Position numbers and translations under genes: made by a program. A DNA stretch of 16,437 nucleotides from Wolbachia endosymbiont of Mansonella ozzardi (GTDB lineage: Bacteria; Pseudomonadota; Alphaproteobacteria; Rickettsiales; Anaplasmataceae). The stretch covers positions 1 to 16,437 of the forward strand of contig NZ_JADAKK010000024.1 in the NCBI RefSeq assembly GCF_020278625.1. Direction: 5' to 3'. A model generated the notes under the pieces. The model worked only from the letters and a program-made list of their open reading frames with translations. It made no database searches and was not told where the DNA came from. Shown here piece after piece: positions 1-8,302 of this stretch; the stretch's first letter is position 1, and each line of letters starts with the position of its first letter.

Positions 1-111
1 AATACTATGATAAGGAAACCGGAGGAATCTTTAAGTAGTTTTTTTCGTTTCTATGAATTATTTAGCTTACGGCTGACAATGTTTGTACAAGTGTACTTAT
101 TTGCATTTAAC

Positions 112-120
112 TGCTATAAT
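112..120 (+). promoter_or_regulatory. Extended -10 promoter upstream of PBP2 gene
   Basis: TATAAT at 115-120 is preceded by TGC at 112-114, giving a perfect extended -10 element (TGnTATAAT). A transcription start near 127 would leave a leader of about 87 nt before the PBP2 start codon. No good -35 hexamer is placed at 17 bp (TGTACT at 92-97), which extended -10 promoters tolerate. A perfect 8-bp palindrome (TTGTACAA, 83-90) lies just upstream and could be coincidental. Inferred from consensus only. Confidence 0.5.
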
Positions 121-202
121 ATTTAACACACTGACTTTGCAATTTATGTATCGAAGTTTTTCGGTTTCTTATATTCGTATGATAAGCCACAGAGCTATGT
201 TT

Positions 203-208
203 GGAGGG
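203..208 (+). promoter_or_regulatory. Ribosome binding site for PBP2 gene
   Basis: GGAGGG at 203-208 lies 5 nt before the ATG at 214. It is one of only two strong Shine-Dalgarno sequences in the window and fixes the PBP2 start. Confidence 0.7.
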
Positions 209-213
209 ATCCT

Positions 214-1764
214 ATGTGGACAAAAAACAAAGTCTTTAACCGCAGAGCATTCATATTAGGTGGTATTCAGCTTACCATCTCTACAGTTTTTAGTTATAGG
301 CTATATGATTTACAAATACGAGGCAGACAAAAATACGAAGCGCTTTCTAACAATAATAGGATACGAATTGCCACTATTGTGCCTAGGCGGGGCAGAATTT
401 TAGATAGAAATGACGTGGAACTTGCGGTAAACAAAATCGTGTTTGATGAGCAGAGAATTTCTGGTAAAGAAGCTGGTCTGAAGATGTTATCAGAAATTGA
501 ATCTGATGTAGCAAGACCTTCGGGGACAAAAATAACTGCTCTTTATAAACGTTACTACCCATTTGGTTCGATGTGTTCTCATGTACTTGGGTATACAAAA
601 AAACAGCAGGAAATAAGCGAGGTAGGAGTAAGTGGCATTGAGTATACGTATGATCATATATTAAAAGGGGAACCAGGGAAATCTGAGCAGGAGATAAATT
701 CTAAGAAGCATGTTATAAGAGAATTATTGAATATACCACAGCAAGACGGGCAAGATGTGCAGCTAACAATTGATATTGATCTGCAGAAGAAAATTGCAGA
801 GGTATTTCAGGGTCGTAAAGGCTCTGCAGTGGTCATTGATGTAAATAATGGGGAAATTTTAGCGTTATACAATTCACCTTCTTACGATAATAATCTTTTT
901 ACTAGCAGATTATCAAATGAGACTTGGGAGAGCCTAAATGCTCCCTCATTACCGCTTGTAAATCGTGCATTATCGAATCAAATTCCACCTGGTTCGATAT
1001 TCAAAGTAATAGTTGCGCTTGCAGGCCTAAAGGATGAAATAATCACACCAGAAGAAAAATTTTCGTGTAGGGGCTATATGACAATAGGGGAGCGGAAATT
1101 TCGTTGCCTGAAAAGCAAAGCCCATGGATATGTATCTTTAAATGAGGCAATGACTCTCTCATGCAACACTTACTTTTATAATATAGGAAAAAAAATAAGT
1201 ATAGACTCTCTAGTAGAAATGGCCAGAAAATTTGGTATCGGAAGTGGGCCACTGATTAGAACGTTTAGGGAGGAAGCTCCAGGGTTATTGCCTGATAGAG
1301 ATTGGCGCACACGGAAGCTATATTCACAGTGGTATTTGGGTGACACTATCAACTTGGTTATAGGACAGGGATATTTGCTTACAACACCACTACAGCTCGC
1401 AGTTCTTGCAGCAAGGATTGCAACAGGGAAAGAGGTGGTTCCACACATTGAGATGAGCAAAACGACACGAGATTTTTCTAACATTGATGTGGATTATGAG
1501 CACCTTGACGTGGTTCGAAAAGCTATGTTTAATGTGATGAATTCTAAGGCTGAAACCTATAAAAAAGGACTTGAGTTTATGCAAATTGCCGGCAAAACCG
1601 GCACACCAGAGATAAACTCCAGGGGTGAAAGCCATAAGTTGTTTATCGCTTATGGTCCCTACCATGGTCCGCGCTACGCAATCTCTGTATTCATAGAACA
1701 TGGCAAAGCCCCACGCCAGGACGTTGCTATAGCGAGTAAGATATTGCGATATATGCTTGCCTAG
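214..1764 (+). CDS. mrdA: Penicillin-binding protein 2, class B transpeptidase
   Basis: Encodes a 516-residue inner-membrane transpeptidase of the PBP2/FtsI class, which crosslinks peptidoglycan peptides in the periplasm. Residues 12-35 form one hydrophobic N-terminal anchor. The dimerisation-domain motif VPRRGRILDRN (56-66) follows, and then the transpeptidase domain with all three active-site motifs: SIFK (nucleophile Ser261, Lys264), SCN (316-318) and KTGT (461-464). It is shorter than the roughly 630 residues of E. coli PBP2, as usual in Rickettsiales, but nothing essential is missing. The ATG at 214 is fixed by a strong GGAGGG. PBP2 versus PBP3 (FtsI) is decided by overall resemblance, so the class is sure and the PBP2 call is likely. 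Wolbachia makes lipid II but has a reduced wall, so an intact PBP2 implies residual crosslinking or a division-related role (inference). Confidence 0.9.
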   Translation: MWTKNKVFNRRAFILGGIQLTISTVFSYRLYDLQIRGRQKYEALSNNNRIRIATIVPRRGRILDRNDVELAVNKIVFDEQRISGKEAGLKMLSEIESDVARPSGTKITALYKRYYPFGSMCSHVLGYTKKQQEISEVGVSGIEYTYDHILKGEPGKSEQEINSKKHVIRELLNIPQQDGQDVQLTIDIDLQKKIAEVFQGRKGSAVVIDVNNGEILALYNSPSYDNNLFTSRLSNETWESLNAPSLPLVNRALSNQIPPGSIFKVIVALAGLKDEIITPEEKFSCRGYMTIGERKFRCLKSKAHGYVSLNEAMTLSCNTYFYNIGKKISIDSLVEMARKFGIGSGPLIRTFREEAPGLLPDRDWRTRKLYSQWYLGDTINLVIGQGYLLTTPLQLAVLAARIATGKEVVPHIEMSKTTRDFSNIDVDYEHLDVVRKAMFNVMNSKAETYKKGLEFMQIAGKTGTPEINSRGESHKLFIAYGPYHGPRYAISVFIEHGKAPRQDVAIASKILRYMLA

Positions 1765-1767
1765 CTG

Positions 1768-1790
1768 GAAAGACGCAGGTGCTTTTTTTC
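1768..1790 (+). terminator. Weak terminator-like hairpin after PBP2 gene
   Basis: Starting 4 nt after the PBP2 stop, GAAAGAC-GC and GC-TTTTTTTC can fold around a short loop, ending in a run of seven T. The stem is weak and mostly A-T, so termination here may be partial. Confidence 0.35.
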
Positions 1791-1812
1791 TATTTTTAGA
1801 ATAAATTTGCCT

Positions 1813-1856
1813 ATAGATCTGATTGTATTAAAATTACTCAGTACAATCAGATTTAT
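1813..1856 (+). promoter_or_regulatory. Strong hairpin immediately before proS start codon
   Basis: ATCTGATTGTA (1817-1827) and TACAATCAGAT (1842-1852) are a perfect 11-bp inverted repeat. The stem extends outward to 1813 and 1856 with A-T pairs and one G-U pair. Its 3' foot lies 3 nt before the proS ATG at 1860. No Shine-Dalgarno sequence is visible and no T-run follows, so it looks more like an mRNA leader structure or processing site than a classical terminator. The function is unknown. Confidence 0.5.
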
Positions 1857-1859
1857 TGA

Positions 1860-3137
1860 ATGCGCCTATCTAAATATTACCTACCAACTTTGAAAGAGAT
1901 TCCGGCTGGTGCTGAAATTGCTTCTCATCAATATATGTTACGTGCGGGCTTAATCAAGCAGACAGCGTCTGGCATTTATTCTTGGTTATCGCTCGGTCTG
2001 CGCGTGCTCAGGAATATTGAAGACATCATCAGAGATGAAATGAATAAAGCTGGTGCAATTGAGGTATTAATGCCTTGTGTACAGCCAGCTAGCCTTTGGC
2101 GAGAATCAGGACGCTATGATGATTACGGCAAAGAGATGCTGTGCATTAAGGACAGGCATGAGAGTGATATGCTTTTCGGGCCAACTCATGAGGAGGTAGC
2201 AACTGATTTGATTAGAGGTACAGTAAAGAGTTATAAGGATTTGCCACTTTGTTTATATCAAATTCAGTGGAAGTTTCGCGATGAAATGAGACCTCGTTAC
2301 GGCGTTATGAGAGGCAGGGAATTTTTGATGAAGGATGCGTATAGTTTCAATATAGACTATGAAAATGCACTGAATTCATATAATTTAATGTACAAAACTT
2401 ACATAAAAATCTTCAAACGCATGGGACTTACTCCAATTGGAGTGAGAGCAGATACAGGTCCAATTGGAGGAAATTTAAGCCATGAATTTCACATATTAAC
2501 AAGCACCGGTGAGAGCACTTTATACTACGACAATAAATTTTCTGAGTTACTAGAAAGTGAAGATATCGAAAGTCTGAAGAGTATATATGCAGTTGCAGAC
2601 GATATGCACAACCTGAAAACTTGCTCTGTACCACAAGAACAGTTAAGCGTTAGTAAAGGTATCGAGATAGGGCACATTTTTTATTTTGGCGATAAATATT
2701 CAAAGCCAATGAATGCAAAAGTCGTCTCACGCGATGGAAAAAATGTCAATATACATATGGGTTCGTATGGCATTGGAGTTTCAAGGCTTGTTAGCGCGAC
2801 AATAGAAGCTTTTCATGATGATAAAGGGATTATCTGGCCAGAAACAGTGGCTCCTTTTAGGATTGGTCTAATCAATTTACAAACAAAAATTAGCAAGTGT
2901 GTGGAGATTGCAAACAAAACATGCGAAGCTTTGAAAAACAATGGAGTGCTTTACGATGATACGGAGGGAAGTGTAGGAGTGAAATTTGCTAGAATGGACC
3001 TAATAGGCTTACCGTGGCAAATAATTGTTGGAAAGAAAGCAGTAAGTGAAAATATAGTTGAAATAAAAAATAGGGCAACTGGAGAAATTGAGGAAATGCA
3101 GATTGAGGAAGCAATAAATCGCTTCAGTACAGAATGA
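1860..3137 (+). CDS. proS: Prolyl-tRNA synthetase
   Basis: Class II aminoacyl-tRNA synthetase that charges tRNA-Pro with proline in the cytoplasm; 425 residues. Visible motifs are motif 1 around AGAIEVLMP (64-72), the ATP/proline-site segment GPTHEE (107-112), motif 2 [17 protein letters not shown] (139-155) and motif 3 GSYGIGVSR (301-309). A C-terminal anticodon-binding domain runs from about 330. It lacks the roughly 180-residue editing insertion (INS) between motifs 2 and 3 of E. coli-type ProS, the short form typical of alphaproteobacteria. Its stop overlaps the acpS start as ATGA, which suggests translational coupling. The start codon has no clear Shine-Dalgarno sequence and sits just after a hairpin. 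Confidence 0.95.
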   Translation: MRLSKYYLPTLKEIPAGAEIASHQYMLRAGLIKQTASGIYSWLSLGLRVLRNIEDIIRDEMNKAGAIEVLMPCVQPASLWRESGRYDDYGKEMLCIKDRHESDMLFGPTHEEVATDLIRGTVKSYKDLPLCLYQIQWKFRDEMRPRYGVMRGREFLMKDAYSFNIDYENALNSYNLMYKTYIKIFKRMGLTPIGVRADTGPIGGNLSHEFHILTSTGESTLYYDNKFSELLESEDIESLKSIYAVADDMHNLKTCSVPQEQLSVSKGIEIGHIFYFGDKYSKPMNAKVVSRDGKNVNIHMGSYGIGVSRLVSATIEAFHDDKGIIWPETVAPFRIGLINLQTKISKCVEIANKTCEALKNNGVLYDDTEGSVGVKFARMDLIGLPWQIIVGKKAVSENIVEIKNRATGEIEEMQIEEAINRFSTE

Positions 3138-3505
3138 TACGCGGTATCGGCACTGACATAGTATATATACCAAGGATATTAAAAATACTGCAGAGGTACG
3201 GGGAAAAATTCCTCAAAAAAGTTTACACTGAGCAGGAAATAGAGATAAGCAGAAAGTATAACAGCCAAGAAATACAGGCAAAGTATTTTGCTAAACGCTT
3301 TGCAGCAAAGGAGGCTTTTGTTAAAGCACTAGGCAGTGGATTCAGCCTGGACATTACAATGAAGGACATAGAAATATACAGTGATATAAGAGGAAAGCCG
3401 CATCTAGCCATTGGCAAGGATTCTATCTCCAAGGATCACATAATTCACCTCTCCCTAAGTGATGACGGGGATTATGCTACTGCATTTATTGTAATCTGCG
3501 GCTAG
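3134..3505 (+). CDS. acpS: Holo-[acyl-carrier-protein] synthase
   Basis: Transfers 4'-phosphopantetheine from coenzyme A to a serine of apo-acyl carrier protein, activating ACP for fatty-acid synthesis. At 123 residues it has the usual AcpS length. It carries the N-terminal GIGTDIV (4-10, with metal-binding Asp8) and the signature [14 protein letters not shown] (54-67, with metal-binding Glu60). The late motif usually seen as H-x-S-x-S-H here reads HLSLSDD (105-111), a His-to-Asp change. The ATG overlaps the proS stop by 4 bases, so it is probably co-transcribed and translationally coupled with proS. Confidence 0.93.
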   Translation: MIRGIGTDIVYIPRILKILQRYGEKFLKKVYTEQEIEISRKYNSQEIQAKYFAKRFAAKEAFVKALGSGFSLDITMKDIEIYSDIRGKPHLAIGKDSISKDHIIHLSLSDDGDYATAFIVICG

Positions 3506-3566
3506 TTTTACAACTATTGTGATTGAAACTGGCGAAAAAACTACTTGATAAATCTTCGCCGTTACC

Positions 3567-3627
3567 CTTGTCATAGTAATGAAGCTATTTGTTTAACTTC
3601 CTAATCTGTGCAGGTTGGAATGACAAG
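3567..3627. repeat. 61-bp segment bounded by 8-bp inverted repeats
   Basis: CTTGTCAT and ATGACAAG are perfect terminal inverted repeats, and the inner sequence is no longer palindromic. It could be a remnant of a small palindromic intergenic repeat. Copy number elsewhere in the genome would settle this. Confidence 0.35.
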
Positions 3628-3876
3628 AAAACTTGTATTTTGTGTACTATTGTTTAAATTTTTGCACTATGTGTACTGCATGTCTTTTTTAAAACTTCGG
3701 GTTTTTACCTATAGAAGCTGAAACGCGCTTGTAAGTCGTTTAAGGTATCATCCAACGCCGGATTTTAAAATAAAGGGAGGAATAACTAGCTACTTCAGGG
3801 TTTTATTGTCTTTTTTTTATCTGGTAAATTTCCTAAATATTATAGCTTGGGTTAGTTGCGTTTAAAAGCAGCTAAA

Positions 3877-3906
3877 TTGCAGCGTTTAAGGCATAAAAAC
3901 TATAGT
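3877..3906 (+). promoter_or_regulatory. Possible promoter of ankyrin pseudogene
   Basis: TTGCAG (3877-3882) and TATAGT (3901-3906) are 18 bp apart, and the ATG follows at 3932. The -35 matches consensus at only three positions, so this is weak. Confidence 0.25.
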
Positions 3907-3931
3907 TTACTATTAGTAAGAGTCAGTTGCC

Positions 3932-4917
3932 ATGGATAAAAAAGAAGCTTTAAGAATATTGAAAATATCAGATGGTTTTTCTGACCACGATATTGCTTGT
4001 TGAATTAAGCAGCGACTTAAAAAATTACATAATGATAGTACAGGGAAACTCTTAGAAAAGAGAAGCATGTAAATTTCTTACTGATGGTTAAGAAGGTCAT
4101 GCAGAAGTTTTCTCGGGCCTTGTAATATCAGCCATTAACGACGATAAACTAGATTTTCTGAAGTTGTTGCTAAAGACAGTAAAAAATGACGATAAGTTTA
4201 ACTGTTTGAATATAGAAGGTACTGGCGGTAATATGCCATTAACTTTGCACTTGGGCGTGCAAGTTACAAACATGAGTCAAAGGTTAAAGCCATAAGTTTA
4301 CTTTTGAAGCATGGTGCTAATCCTAATACAGAAGACCGAGAAGGCAAATCATTATTACATTGTGTTATTGATGATAGTGATAGCGTTTTTTGTCACAAAG
4401 AAAGCTACTGAATTGCTTTTAGAGTACAAAGTTGATCCTAATGCAAGAGATAACCAAGATAAAACACTGTTGCATTACTTACGTGAGGATCATAGTTACC
4501 TTATAATTGTGCCCGTGGTCATGTTGAAATTGCAAAATTGCTTTTAAGGAAAGGCGCTAACCCAGACTTAAAAGATAATTACAATAAAACCCCGATAGAT
4601 TATGCTAAACACGACAGTAAAGTGGACAGTTGTTTGGTACCATTGATTATGATATGGTGTTGATACACCCTAACAGTGCAGTGGCTCTTTCATCTTTGAG
4701 TGTTGGTTGCACAGTTGAAGCTGTAGTTGGAAATTTAAGAAAAGCAGATAAAGTTGCACATGTTGTTCTTGCAGTAGGTACGGTTGCTGTTGCATTATAT
4801 TATGCATACTGTGCAATAAAATCTATGTTTTTTTCAGGGCCCTCAACTGAGTTTACTGAAGCTAGAGTAGAGGGATTTAATAGTCAGGAATCACCAAATC
4901 CGGCAGATGGAGCTTAA
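3932..4917 (+). pseudogene. Ankyrin-repeat protein, frameshifted
   Basis: A broken gene whose pieces can be read by switching frame. The N-terminal piece starts MDKKEALRILKIS at 3932 and meets an in-frame TGA at 4001-4003. A second piece includes EGHAEVFSGLVIS, with another stop just before it. Next come three ankyrin repeats in different frames: LLLKHGANPNTEDREGKSLL (near 4300), LLLEYKVDPNARDNQDKTLL (near 4420) and HVEIAKLLLRKGANPDLKD (near 4520). The last piece (4630-4917) has one hydrophobic segment, VVLAVGTVAVALYYAYCA, then a polar tail ending at TAA. There are at least two nonsense codons and about four frameshifts. Ankyrin proteins mediate protein-protein contacts, and in Wolbachia many are candidate host-interaction factors; this copy cannot make a full product. 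A short product from 4630 is possible but unlikely. Confidence 0.85.
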
Positions 4918-4958
4918 TAATTAGAAACTAAAGGAGTTCTTTTTAAAAAAACTTAAGG

Positions 4959-4964
4959 TATAAT
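4959..4964 (+). promoter_or_regulatory. Possible -10 box for sucA
   Basis: A consensus TATAAT lies about 31 bp before the sucA ATG, giving a short leader. The best -35 at a 16-bp spacer is TTCTTT (4937-4942), which is poor. The preceding gene is dead, so sucA needs its own promoter; this is the best candidate seen. Confidence 0.35.
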
Positions 4965-4994
4965 ATAAGCATTTGATGTCTTTATATAGTGATT

Positions 4995-7652
4995 ATGCCG
5001 AATTTAAGCTATCTTTATGGTGACAATGCGGAATTTGTGGAAGAAATGTATAACCGCTATTTGCGAGGCGATAAATCAATCGGAGAGGATTGGTACAGAA
5101 TTTTTTCAAGCAATTTAGAAGCAAGTCAGGCAAAGCCTTTCAGCGTGCAGCATGCGGCCAAGTCAGATAATTCAGCTTCTGATCTGGCAAATTTTTTTAG
5201 GTCTTACGGTCATTTTTTTGCAGATCTTAATCCGTTATCACCAAGTATAAATAAAGAAATAAATTATCAGAAATATTCAAACCTCTCTCCAACGCATGGC
5301 GCTGGAATCTATAGAGATATTTACTGCAAGAATATCGGTTTTGAATTTATGCATATTTCCTCTTATGAAGAGAGAATGTGGCTACAGGAGAAAATTGAAA
5401 GCCAGACCTATACGCTAAGCTCTCAGGATAAAAAAGAGATACTTAGGCACTTGATTGAATCTGAAATGTTTGAGCAATTTCTGCATATAAAATTTCCTGG
5501 ACATAAACGTTTTTCTATTGAAGGTGGAGAATCAGCTATTGTTGCAATTGAGAGAATTATTAACGATTCTGTGGCTTTTGGTATTGAAGAAATAGTTCTT
5601 GGCATGGCGCACCGTGGACGACTCAATGTTTTAACCAAAGTTATGGGGAAAGAATATTCGGCAGTGCTATCTGAATTTCAAGGCAATCTCGCATACCCAA
5701 GTGGTCTTGAGGTGTCTGGCGATGCTAAATATCATCTCGGTTACTCCTATGATCGCACACTTGTCAGTGGTAAAAAAATGCACTTAAGTTTATGTCCTAA
5801 CCCATCTCACCTTGAAACGGTAAACCCGGTTATGGTTGGAAGAATAAGAGCAAAGCAAAAAGTAAGGCCTGTGCTTGGAATATCGATTCATGGTGATGCA
5901 GCTTTCATCGGTCAAGGGGTGGTTGCTGAAACTCTAACCTTGAGTAATATTGAGGGTTATAAAGTGGATGGCATTATACACATTGTCATTAATAACCAAA
6001 TTGGTTTTACTGCGAACCCATGTTGCGCGCGGTCATCTTTTTATTGCACTGATGTAACTAAATCTATAGAAGCTCCAGTGTTTCACGTCAATGGCGATAA
6101 TCCAGAAGCAGTCAGTTTTGTTGCGAGCCTTGCAACTGAGTATAGGCAGAAATTTAAAAAGGACGTGGTGATTGACATAATATGCTACCGCAAGTATGGA
6201 CATAATGAAGGCGATGAGCCAAATTTCACTCAGCCGCTTATGTATAAGGCAATATCAAAGCATAAAACTCCAGGAGCACTATATGAAGAGAAACTGACTA
6301 TAGAGAAAGTGCTAAGTAGTGATGAAGTGAGTAAATTACGCGGCGAATTTAGGACAAGATTGGATAGAAGCCTTACTGAATCAGCCGCTTACACTCCAAA
6401 AAAAGCTGACTGGTTCGGTGGTGTATGGTCAAAGCTCAGGAGAGCAAGGTTAAATAATTTGAGTGAATACTATACAGATTCTGGTGTTTCGCTAGATGAG
6501 CTAAAAAAATTAGGTATACGCATAAATAGCAATATCCCAAGCAGTTTTAATATCAACAATAAGGTTAGAAAAATACTCGATGGAAGAATAGATAACATAA
6601 ATTCCGGTCACGGCATAGATTGGGCAACGGCTGAAAGTCTTGCGTTTGCATCACTACTAACGGAAGGAATAGGGGTACGTTTATCAGGACAAGATTCTGG
6701 CCGTGGGACTTTCTCACACCGTCATTCAAGGCTTGTTGATCAAGTAACGGAGGAAACATTTATTCCGCTAAACAATATAAGTGAAAAGCAAGCTAACTTT
6801 GAGGTCATAGATAGCGCTTTATCGGAGTATGCTGTAATGGGCTTTGAATATGGGTATAGTCTTGACTCTCCATATTCACTGGTACTCTGGGAAGGGCAAT
6901 TTGGTGATTTTGCAAATGGTGCGCAAATTATGATCGATCAATTTGTTGCATCGGCGGAAACAAAGTGGTTGCGATCGAGCGGTCTAGTTTTATTGCTGCC
7001 TCATGGTTATGAAGGACAAGGACCTGAGCATAGCTCCGCGCGTATAGAGAGGTTTTTACAACTCTGCGCAGAAGATAATATGCAAGTGGTTAATTGTTCC
7101 ACTCCAGCAAATTACTTTCATGTTTTGCGCCGGCAAATTCATCGGGACTTTCGTAAGCCTTTGGTGGTGTTTACACCTAAATCGCTATTGCGTCACAAAA
7201 GAGCAGTTTCTAAACTGTCTGACCTTAAAGAAAAATTCCTCACGGTAATTCCAGAATATAGAACAGGTTTAGTTTCGGACGACAAAATACGCAAATCTAT
7301 AATATGCAGTGGTAAAGTTTATTATGATATAATTGAAGCATGCGAAAGACAAAAAATAAATGATATAGCAGTAATACGTTTGGAGCAATTCTATCCATTT
7401 CCTGCAGATAAATTAAGTAATGAACTTGAGAAGTACAAAAACACTGAGGTTGTATGGTGTCAAGAGGAACCAAAAAATATGGGAGGATGGTTTTTTGTCA
7501 ACCTATTAATAGAAGAAGTGTTATCTGATCTCAATATTCAAACAAAAAGGCCTAAGTGTATTGCAAGACCCGCTGCTGCATCTCCTGCATGCGGATATGC
7601 TAGTGTTCACATCCAGCAGCAAGAGGAGATTTTGAGGCAGGTGATAAACTAA
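4995..7652 (+). CDS. sucA: 2-oxoglutarate dehydrogenase E1 component
   Basis: Thiamine-diphosphate-dependent E1 subunit that decarboxylates 2-oxoglutarate and passes the succinyl group to the E2 (SucB) lipoyl arm, in the TCA cycle. About 885 residues, against 933 in E. coli. Numbered from the alternative GTG at 4989: the N-terminal E1 domain has SYLYGDNAEFVEEMYNRYL (7-25); the core has HRGRLNVL (208-215), the ThDP/Mg site HGDAAFIGQG (301-310) and NNQIGFT (335-341), and YGHNEGDEP (403-411). The C-terminal transketolase-like part has EGQFGDFANGAQIMIDQF and LPHGYEGQGPEHSSAR. All look intact. I chose ATG 4995 because MPNLSYLYGD is a natural E1 start; GTG at 4989 would add two residues. Neither has a clear Shine-Dalgarno sequence. 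Its end overlaps the convergent phage-like pseudogene by 4 bp. Confidence 0.96.
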   Translation: MPNLSYLYGDNAEFVEEMYNRYLRGDKSIGEDWYRIFSSNLEASQAKPFSVQHAAKSDNSASDLANFFRSYGHFFADLNPLSPSINKEINYQKYSNLSPTHGAGIYRDIYCKNIGFEFMHISSYEERMWLQEKIESQTYTLSSQDKKEILRHLIESEMFEQFLHIKFPGHKRFSIEGGESAIVAIERIINDSVAFGIEEIVLGMAHRGRLNVLTKVMGKEYSAVLSEFQGNLAYPSGLEVSGDAKYHLGYSYDRTLVSGKKMHLSLCPNPSHLETVNPVMVGRIRAKQKVRPVLGISIHGDAAFIGQGVVAETLTLSNIEGYKVDGIIHIVINNQIGFTANPCCARSSFYCTDVTKSIEAPVFHVNGDNPEAVSFVASLATEYRQKFKKDVVIDIICYRKYGHNEGDEPNFTQPLMYKAISKHKTPGALYEEKLTIEKVLSSDEVSKLRGEFRTRLDRSLTESAAYTPKKADWFGGVWSKLRRARLNNLSEYYTDSGVSLDELKKLGIRINSNIPSSFNINNKVRKILDGRIDNINSGHGIDWATAESLAFASLLTEGIGVRLSGQDSGRGTFSHRHSRLVDQVTEETFIPLNNISEKQANFEVIDSALSEYAVMGFEYGYSLDSPYSLVLWEGQFGDFANGAQIMIDQFVASAETKWLRSSGLVLLLPHGYEGQGPEHSSARIERFLQLCAEDNMQVVNCSTPANYFHVLRRQIHRDFRKPLVVFTPKSLLRHKRAVSKLSDLKEKFLTVIPEYRTGLVSDDKIRKSIICSGKVYYDIIEACERQKINDIAVIRLEQFYPFPADKLSNELEKYKNTEVVWCQEEPKNMGGWFFVNLLIEEVLSDLNIQTKRPKCIARPAAASPACGYASVHIQQQEEILRQVIN

Positions 7653-8250
7653 CTGAGCTTTACCTCCACTAATAGAATGTTGTTCGAGCTACTACTGCTA
7701 TAGTTATCAATAGAAACGCTCAGATAATCTGTATCAAAACGCACGGGCACATTAAATTCAAAGCTTGCAGTAATTATTGCACCTTTTGCTGGTGGTATAG
7801 TAAACATAATTTCTCCAGTTGAACAATTCACTGAGTATTTTTCTATCTCTATACCATCTAGGTAAGTTTTTATTGTCTCATGTACTGGCTTTTTAATTGT
7901 TCCGTACTTGCTTGTCTTTTCTGCTAACATGGGTTTTGATCAGTTGAAAAGTCGTTTTTTTATTGTCCACTATTCCAATTTCTTGATTGGTGGCTGTAAA
8001 GTCTGACCAATCTTTAAAACGAAACCCTATTGTTCTACCTCTTTGTACATTAAAAAATGTTATGAGTTCCGTCAGCTGCTCATTTGACCTGACTCCATAA
8101 GCTATGTTATACCTAGCACGTGCATGAGACCAGTTGATACTGCGCTGTGTTCACAACCACTGTGGGTTGTGACAACATCAGTGGAAAGTTCCGGTCCTCC
8201 AGTTGAACCGTAAGATATATTTTCGGGAACCTCATTTCTGTAAATGACAT
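7649..8250 (-). pseudogene. DUF2460 / GTA-type distal tail protein, frameshifted
   Basis: Reading leftward from ATG at 8250, three frames join into one recognisable protein. Piece one is MSFTEMRFPENISYGSTGG and onward. After a shift near 8150 it continues with INWSHARARYNIAYGVRS, TELITFFNVQRGRTIGFRFK and DWSDF. After a second shift near 7930 it reads TSKYGTIKKPVHETIKTYLD to the end, including FEFNVPVRFDTDYLSVSID. This order and these motifs match the DUF2460 / TIGR02217 family, a distal tail protein best known from the Rhodobacter gene transfer agent (Rcc01695). The family's usual length is about 200 residues and the sum of pieces is about the same, so the gene is whole but broken twice. A perfect Shine-Dalgarno still precedes it. 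The 93-codon open stretch at 7649-7930 is only its C-terminal third. The family assignment comes from recalled motifs, not a search. Confidence 0.8.
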
Positions 8251-8253
8251 ATG

Positions 8254-8260
8254 TCCTCCT
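8254..8260 (-). promoter_or_regulatory. Strong ribosome binding site of DUF2460 pseudogene
   Basis: On the minus strand AGGAGGA lies a few bases before the ATG at 8250. It fixes the original start of the tail-protein gene and shows that translation signals have outlived the reading frame. Confidence 0.7.
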
Positions 8261-8302
8261 TTGAAAGTGGAATTGAGGTGGTGTAGATAAGATGAAAAGA
8301 TC

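Larger units (their letters stand above)
3506..3931. other. 426-bp non-coding stretch with decayed repeats
   Basis: I see no coding region here. Visible structure: an 8-bp inverted repeat CTTGTCAT (3567-3574) / ATGACAAG (3620-3627) bounding a 61-bp segment; two copies of TGTGTACT about 30 bp apart (3641 and 3670); a small hairpin AAAAC/GTTTT with a TTCGG loop (3691-3705); and GCGTTTAA repeated at 3858-3865 and 3882-3889, with a related CGTTTAAGGTAT at 3737-3748. This looks like eroded intergenic repeats of the kind scattered in Wolbachia genomes, which is an inference. A weak promoter for the ankyrin pseudogene may lie at the right end. Confidence 0.45.

Noticed and set aside
1..126. Open plus-strand frame of 41 codons from the left edge to a TAA at 124-126
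   Set aside because: No recognisable family, and its end overlaps the extended -10 promoter. Could be the end of an upstream gene, but this cannot be supported.
1390..1701. 103-residue frame on the minus strand inside the PBP2 gene
   Set aside because: Antisense shadow of a fully motif-supported gene, with no signals of its own. The same holds for the other antisense frames in sucA, proS and rpoC.
4311..4547. Stand-alone 78-residue ankyrin protein
   Set aside because: Flanking ankyrin repeats continue in other frames, so it is one fragment of the longer pseudogene.
4630..4917. Intact small membrane protein
   Set aside because: It has one good membrane segment, but it directly continues the ankyrin pseudogene after a frameshift and has no ribosome binding site.
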